Positions 59,606-64,000 of a stretch of 64,000 nucleotides of DNA are shown piece after piece. Source of the DNA: Isochrysis galbana (Eukaryota; Haptophyta; Isochrysidales; Isochrysidaceae); assembly GCA_018136815.1 (NCBI GenBank), contig CM030936.1:454831-518830 (forward strand), read 5' to 3'. A program made the translations under genes and the position numbers. How positions within the stretch are numbered: position 1 is the first letter of the stretch; each line of letters opens with the position of its first letter. The notes beneath the pieces are model-generated. The model saw nothing but the letters and a program-made list of their open reading frames with translations, made no database searches and was not told the DNA's origin.

Positions 59606-61824
59606 CTAGGCGGGGTATTCATCGTCCGACTCCTCGGATTTCGAGCCCGCGAGGGGCTCGACTTGATCCTTGGCAATAGTATGCACCTTAGTCGAGAGAT
59701 TCGCACGGTCACGGGCGTACATCACGCCGCCTCCAAGTGCGCAGCAGCAGCCGATGACCGCCTGTGGGGAGGAGGAACAGGGCAAAGCAAGGTGGTATGC
59801 TACGCCACCCCCTAGCCTCGCAGGTCTGCCGAGGGGCGATTGTGTGAACGGAGCGCGCTCGACGACAGCGCCGCACCTGCCATGAAGACGCCTCCTGCAG
59901 CACCAAAATGCCAAACCCAATTACCACAAACTTGTTCAGGTTCGCAAGCACCATGAAGGTGGTCGCCGTCACATAGGCCTGCGCGTTAATTCCCGCCCAA
60001 CTAATGGCCACAGCGTTCACACAAGATAGCACGAGGAAAGCCCATCTGAAGTGAAGTGCGCAAGTGCGGAGAGCTCTAGGAACGCGCAGGGCTATAAATA
60101 TGCCCGGGGGCCTAAGCGCACACGTGATAGTTGGCAGGCGCAAAGGGCGCATCCGAGGGAGCGACACCCACCCAGACTGCGATATGTTGTAGAAATGATG
60201 CCATTTATGCACCTCCCCCGAAATAAGCAGCACGATCGACATGGGGAGCATCGATATGGAGTTGTTGAGGAGCATCAGGCCAGCTCTGCATGAGGCGCAT
60301 CCACAGGCGCGCGTGATAACACGCACATGCGCAGGGCGAGACGTCTTGCCCCACAGGGTGTGGAGTTTGGCAAGGACTGAGCAGAGGCGCACGTAGCAGC
60401 CTTCTTACTTGTTGACGTCAATCGGTTCCACTGCGATCATCTTGCGTTGAAGCAGCCGCTCGAAAACCTGCTCGCGGGGCGCAGGATCCACGTGCATTGG
60501 GCCGGCGCGCGGTGCAGCCTGAAGAGCTCGCCATTTCCGGTGGGCTAACGCCCTGTGGGTGGCATGATGCATGGGTGCTCACCCCAGCGGCCAGGTTGGT
60601 GAACATGCAGATCATACCGATGGGTGAAAACGAAATGTCGTGGGAGACGTAGAGGAGGACCCCGACCAAGATGACCACGAGCGAGAGCAGGGTCCGAAAG
60701 TCGATCTCAATCTTCTCGCCCGTGAAAAGGCCCTCGATGCAAAGGGAGATCAGTGGAGACATATTGCGGACCACAACGATGGCTCCCATTGACGAGTAGT
60801 GCAGCGAAAGCATGCTCGACGCGAGCATGAGGGCAAACAGCCACGGCACCGTCATTCCCCAGCGGATGACGTCTTTGCGACTGCCAAAGTGCAAGCCACA
60901 GGGGTATGCAACGAGTACCAGCACTGTGAAGGCCATCTGGATGATGACAACTGTGATGGGCAAATGGATCATCTGCATCACCTGCATGGGGTCACGGCGT
61001 ATGAACAGTGAGTCGTTCACATGTCACCTGCGCTGCGCTCGACGACGGGCTGCTCCGAAAATCCACCTCCGCCTTCGGCTAGATGGCATGGGCGCGTTTC
61101 CTTGGTGCGTGCGCATGCGAATGGAAACACGGGCTCGCTTTCCCCATCCGCCATCCGCCATGTTTGCTTGGCTCGATCCCTCGCTTCGTCTCTTGCCCGG
61201 ACCCACCTCTCCGCCCTTCTACGCTAACCGCCGATTCACCCGACTGAGTCCTCGTCCTTGCACTTGCATTGCGTCTCGATAGCGCGTTTCCGCATCCCAT
61301 CACCTCGCGCACACAGCTAAAAGGCGACCCACGCAGCATGCTGCCATATCTCCGCCCGCTTTCTCACCTGGTACCTCACCTCTAACCATCTAACTCTGCC
61401 GCATTCCGCATCGCTCACACTCCGCCACTCTCCCTCCGTCCCTCCTTCCGATACACCCCGCTGCCTCTCATTTTCGCTGCCTCTCTCTACCTCTCGCACC
61501 CCACCTTCCTTCTCTCTCCCCCTCTCTCTCCTTCCCTCTCCCTCCATTACACCCCTCACTCTCCCATTCTATACCCATCTACCCCCTCCCCGCCCTCCCC
61601 ACCGATACCGCCCCCTCCCTCCGTCATTCTCCTGCCCTCTTGGCCTCTCCCCCTCCCTCTGAACACCTCCCCTTCCCCCTTCCCACCCCAAAATCTTCTC
61701 TCCCCCTTCCTCCGCCTGGCGGCCACATGCTCACCATCTTGTTGACGATCATCATGCCGGCCGAGCACGCCATGAAGAAAGTGCACGACGCCACGGTGGC
61801 CAAAAGCTGGCTGGGGACCGCCAT
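59606..61824 (-). CDS. Nucleotide-sugar/triose-phosphate transporter family protein
   Basis: Six exons join in frame: 61824-61735, 60981-60583, 60467-60409, 60285-60172, 60045-59877 and 59761-59606, giving 328 residues, the usual length for this drug/metabolite-transporter branch. Introns are GT-AG, 753, 115, 123, 126 and 115 bp. Membrane segments alternate as expected: ATVASCTFFMACSAGMMIVN, HLPITVVIIQMAFTVLVLVA, PWLFALMLASSMLSLHYSSM, TLLSLVVILVGVLLYVSHDI, LLNNSISMLPMSIVLLISGE, WAFLVLSCVNAVAISWAGIN, VVIGFGILVLQEASSW and AVIGCCCALGGGVMYARDRA. The tail is charged and acidic (SEESDDEYPA). GDP-mannose-type Golgi exchange is the closest guess; the substrate cannot be read from sequence. Confidence 0.85.
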
Positions 61825-62027
61825 CGAGCCCAGTCTCTGTCTCCTCAGCCCTCTCTCCCCCTTCCCCACCCTCTCACTCACACACCCCACACGGGCGCGC
61901 GCGCAGCCGCCCGCTTATCGCCCCGGCCTTACCTAACAACCTACGAATATCTTTTACTACTAGTAGTAGATGTTATCTGTAAAATGATAGTGTTACCCCC
62001 CAGAAGCCAGGTGCCAACGCCCCCCAG
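61825..62027. other. Upstream flank of the transporter gene
   Basis: Pyrimidine-rich on the plus strand just before the start codon, then AT-rich with ACTACTAGTAGTAG at 61956-61969. Promoter region expected. Confidence 0.35.
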
Positions 62028-62335
62028 GAGCTATCGGGGGCCCCCGAGAGCTATCGGGGAAAATTTTCTCCCGATCGCCAACAGCCCCACCGAGAGCTAC
62101 CGGGGGATCGAGAAAATCCCCCGAGAGCTATTGGGAGATTTTACCTCCCCCGGGGAGCTATCGCGTTTTAAGGTCGGCCCCCAATAGCTATCGCGGGCCG
62201 CCTTTTGCCCCCGATAGCTATTGGGGGGGAAACGACGGGCGCCAATAGCTATTGGGGGAAAACGACGGGCGCCGATAGCTATCGGAGGGCTGTCCTCGAG
62301 CCCCCAGGCGCTATTCCCCCCCGTAAGCTGTCAGG
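62028..62335. repeat. Array of AGCTAT-centred palindromes
   Basis: About twelve copies of GAGAGCTATCGGGG, GATAGCTATCGG or CAATAGCTATTGGGGG, many perfect palindromes around ATAGCTAT, spaced 15-40 bases. Two adjacent units share GGGAAAACGACGGGCGCC. Each could form a short hairpin; the spacing is irregular, so this is not a simple tandem repeat. Confidence 0.8.
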
Positions 62336-63019
62336 GTGCCTGGGTGCATGTCCCATTTCGCTGGCTACGGTCTGGTCCCCCTAGCTAGGGGATAGGGATA
62401 GGGGATGCGTGTACTTCGGAGCTACAGGAGCGCCGCAGCCGTAAGCTCCTGGATGATGCATTGGTTCATGTGCCGGTGGAGAGTTTGATCCAAGAGACGG
62501 AGCTGCTCTTTGACCGAGCTAGCCGGCATGAGAGAATCTCTTGGGTGATGAATGCCCCACCTCAAGACTCAAGATAATGCAGCAATGGATGGAACTTCAG
62601 CAATGTTGCTGCTTGATTGATGTGAGTGTCCGAGTGTATGTGTAGATCTATCTATACCTGCTAGCTGTGATGTGTCCTGTCGTGTGTACCGTATAAGTAT
62701 AACCATAGACATATAGACACATATACATGTAGAGCGCTGTGTTTGTACTATGAGAAAACGCGCCAAACTACTGTAAAAAGGCCGTGGGGGGCTCTGTACC
62801 TGATCTTAGCACTGCTCGGCAGGTCAAAGTCCTTCCCCAAGGCTAGTGGTGTGGCACACAATTCAGTTGGAAGCCACTCATGAACGCGCATCAGCTTGAA
62901 CATTGCCGCGCCACTGCCACTGCGGTTAATGCAGGCCGTGAGTGACGGAACAAGGCCGTCCGCTCGTACATGCACATGCATGCGATGTAGACCCCACGTT
63001 CAAATGCAGGGCGAAGCAG
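62336..63019. other. Intergenic region, no gene recognised
   Basis: Short frames only. ATATAGACACATATACATG-type words around 62700. Nothing supportable. Confidence 0.3.
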
Positions 63020-63290
63020 CACACAGCCCTACTGACTCACTCCTCTCCCCACAGGATCGCCTGACTCGCCCGCTGCAGCCCAACCTTCAGGTTCTGCGAG
63101 CACATGGAGGAGGGCATGAGCGGCGCCATCCTGGCGATGCTGCTCGTCACAGCCTCTGGCATGGGCCGTGGATGTGGAGACTTCCGCGTGGATCTGGCCA
63201 AGGAACGCTACCCGTCGATGTGGGCACTCATCTGTTGTATTCCTGCCCATCTGAAGGCTGTAGCAGGCATGAATATTCGTGTAAGATACG
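63020..63290 (+). other. Exon-like fragment, unrecognised
   Basis: After an acceptor-like CTCCCCACAG at 63054 one frame reads RLTRPLQPNLQVLR, and the next EEGMSGAILAMLLVTASGMG and KERYPSMWALICCIPAHLKA, followed by a donor-like GTAAGA at 63280. The pieces look protein-like but lie in different frames. The segment before it (CTGACTCACTCC...CCCCACAGG) also resembles 57756-57795 of the LINE derivative. Could be a decayed transposase. Confidence 0.25.
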
Positions 63291-63351
63291 CGCTCATAAT
63301 TACAATTGAACAGTTCCCCGTGTTGCCACTTGCCACTGACGCACAAGACAC

Positions 63352-63425
63352 ACAGATTCGGATTCCCCATGGTCTCAAGTCCAGGTTTGCAGATTTTGGT
63401 CTCGAAATTTGCGATTCGAATTTTG
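63352..63425 (-). repeat. Dispersed repeat F, copy 2
   Basis: Inverse of 22662-22735: AAATTTCGAGACCAAAATC, CTGGACTTGAG and GAATCCGAATCTG. Confidence 0.6.
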
Positions 63426-64000
63426 GGCGCGCGATGGCGGCCGCAGCGATGGTCGCTGGCCTCGCCAGTGGCCTCGCAAGCGGCCTGCGGCCGCTCTGGC
63501 GAGGGTCTGCGCGGCCTGGAGGCCAGCAGACACCACCTCCCACCATGCTGAGGCGGTGCCGCGCGTGATGGGACAGCCCATCATGCGCAGCACCGTCATT
63601 TTGACGCCTCGCGGCCTGCCGCGCACTGCATGCGCGCGAGGGGCTGGCAGTAGATGCCAGCAGGGGCGAGGTGGAGGGCGCAGGCGACGCCGTGCGCCCG
63701 CGCAGGGTTTTGTACTGCCTGCCCGGGGTAACCGTGCCCGGGGAACGCAGGCGCGCGTCGCACAGCGCGACCTGTGGTGCACTTTTGTGGTCGACGTCGA
63801 TTTCGCACGAGCGCGAAAACGTTTTTGGGTCTGTGTGTTGAATGGCGTCGAAAATGTGCATATTTCTCATTAGATTCTGCCTAATATACCCATTTCCAGT
63901 AGCATATCCTAAGATCTCGCGATAAAACCTCAATCTTGACTTAGTGAATTTTCACCCTTAGAAGTTAAAAGCCTTGTTTGACCGCCCTAGTAGTCACCCC
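63426..64000. other. Spacer to window end, no gene recognised
   Basis: GC-rich to 63740, then AT-rich. TGTTTGACCGCCCTAG at 63976 repeats a word at 38031. Nothing else. Confidence 0.3.

Noticed and set aside
62028-62335. CRISPR-like array
   Set aside because: Repeats are short palindromes with irregular spacing and no unique spacers of constant length; the genome is eukaryotic.

Overview
The window looks like nuclear DNA of a GC-rich, repeat-laden eukaryotic microalga with a secondary plastid; a haptophyte is my best guess. Supporting signs are GT-AG introns of about 80-150 bp, long intergenic spaces full of retroelements and DNA-transposon remnants, an intron-bearing nuclear-type tRNA, and plastid-pathway enzymes that start with a signal peptide (DXR at 40391; possibly the tRNase Z at 45926 and the carrier at 20369). 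No database search was possible, so the taxonomic guess is inference.

Host genes, left to right: a Pin1-type prolyl isomerase with a long acidic N-terminal part and a PH-like segment (6477-2692, minus); an organellar elongation factor P (11188-10523, minus); a single-exon parallel beta-helix carbohydrate-active protein (14158-16161, plus); a mitochondrial-carrier-family transporter (20369-19167, minus); an unrecognised single-pass membrane protein with a large Cys-rich ectodomain (25745-23439, minus); a two-exon IQ-motif protein (32534-29625, minus); a small coiled-coil protein (35319-34687, minus); an intron-containing tRNA-Arg(CCG) (36397-36488); DXR of the plastid MEP isoprenoid pathway (40391-42137, three exons); a SAP-domain tRNase Z (46010-44310, minus); a small acidic/basic protein (46244-46609); a zinc-finger/RRM-like/inactive-USP-like protein (about 51998-55354); and a six-exon nucleotide-sugar/triose-phosphate transporter family protein (61824-59606, minus). 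They form no operon or obvious pathway cluster.

The accessory DNA is the most informative part. One clade of non-LTR retrotransposons supplies a nearly full-length but internally deleted copy (about 110-2465), a 3' RT fragment (8789-7818), short 5' fragments that start at the same Met-Glu-Arg ORF start (34470-34375, 23205-22940, 56780-57030), several copies of a common 3' tail, and compact non-autonomous derivatives with precise target-site duplications (17469-18337 and 57641-58390). Nine 5' ends carry a small hairpin whose tetraloop is largely constant (TTAT in seven) while its stem changes in a largely compensatory way. This covarying hairpin is the strongest candidate here for an undescribed functional element.

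Cut-and-paste elements include two non-autonomous hAT copies with terminal inverted repeats and 8-bp duplications (38225-39130 and 46667-47677), a decayed third hAT (20856-22455), and a 183-bp MITE (26822-27004) sitting in a decayed Harbinger-like ORF. Further repeats include a 261-bp tandem array, a palindrome cluster at 25800-26330, a run of AGCTAT-centred palindromes at 62028-62335, and several unnamed dispersed families.
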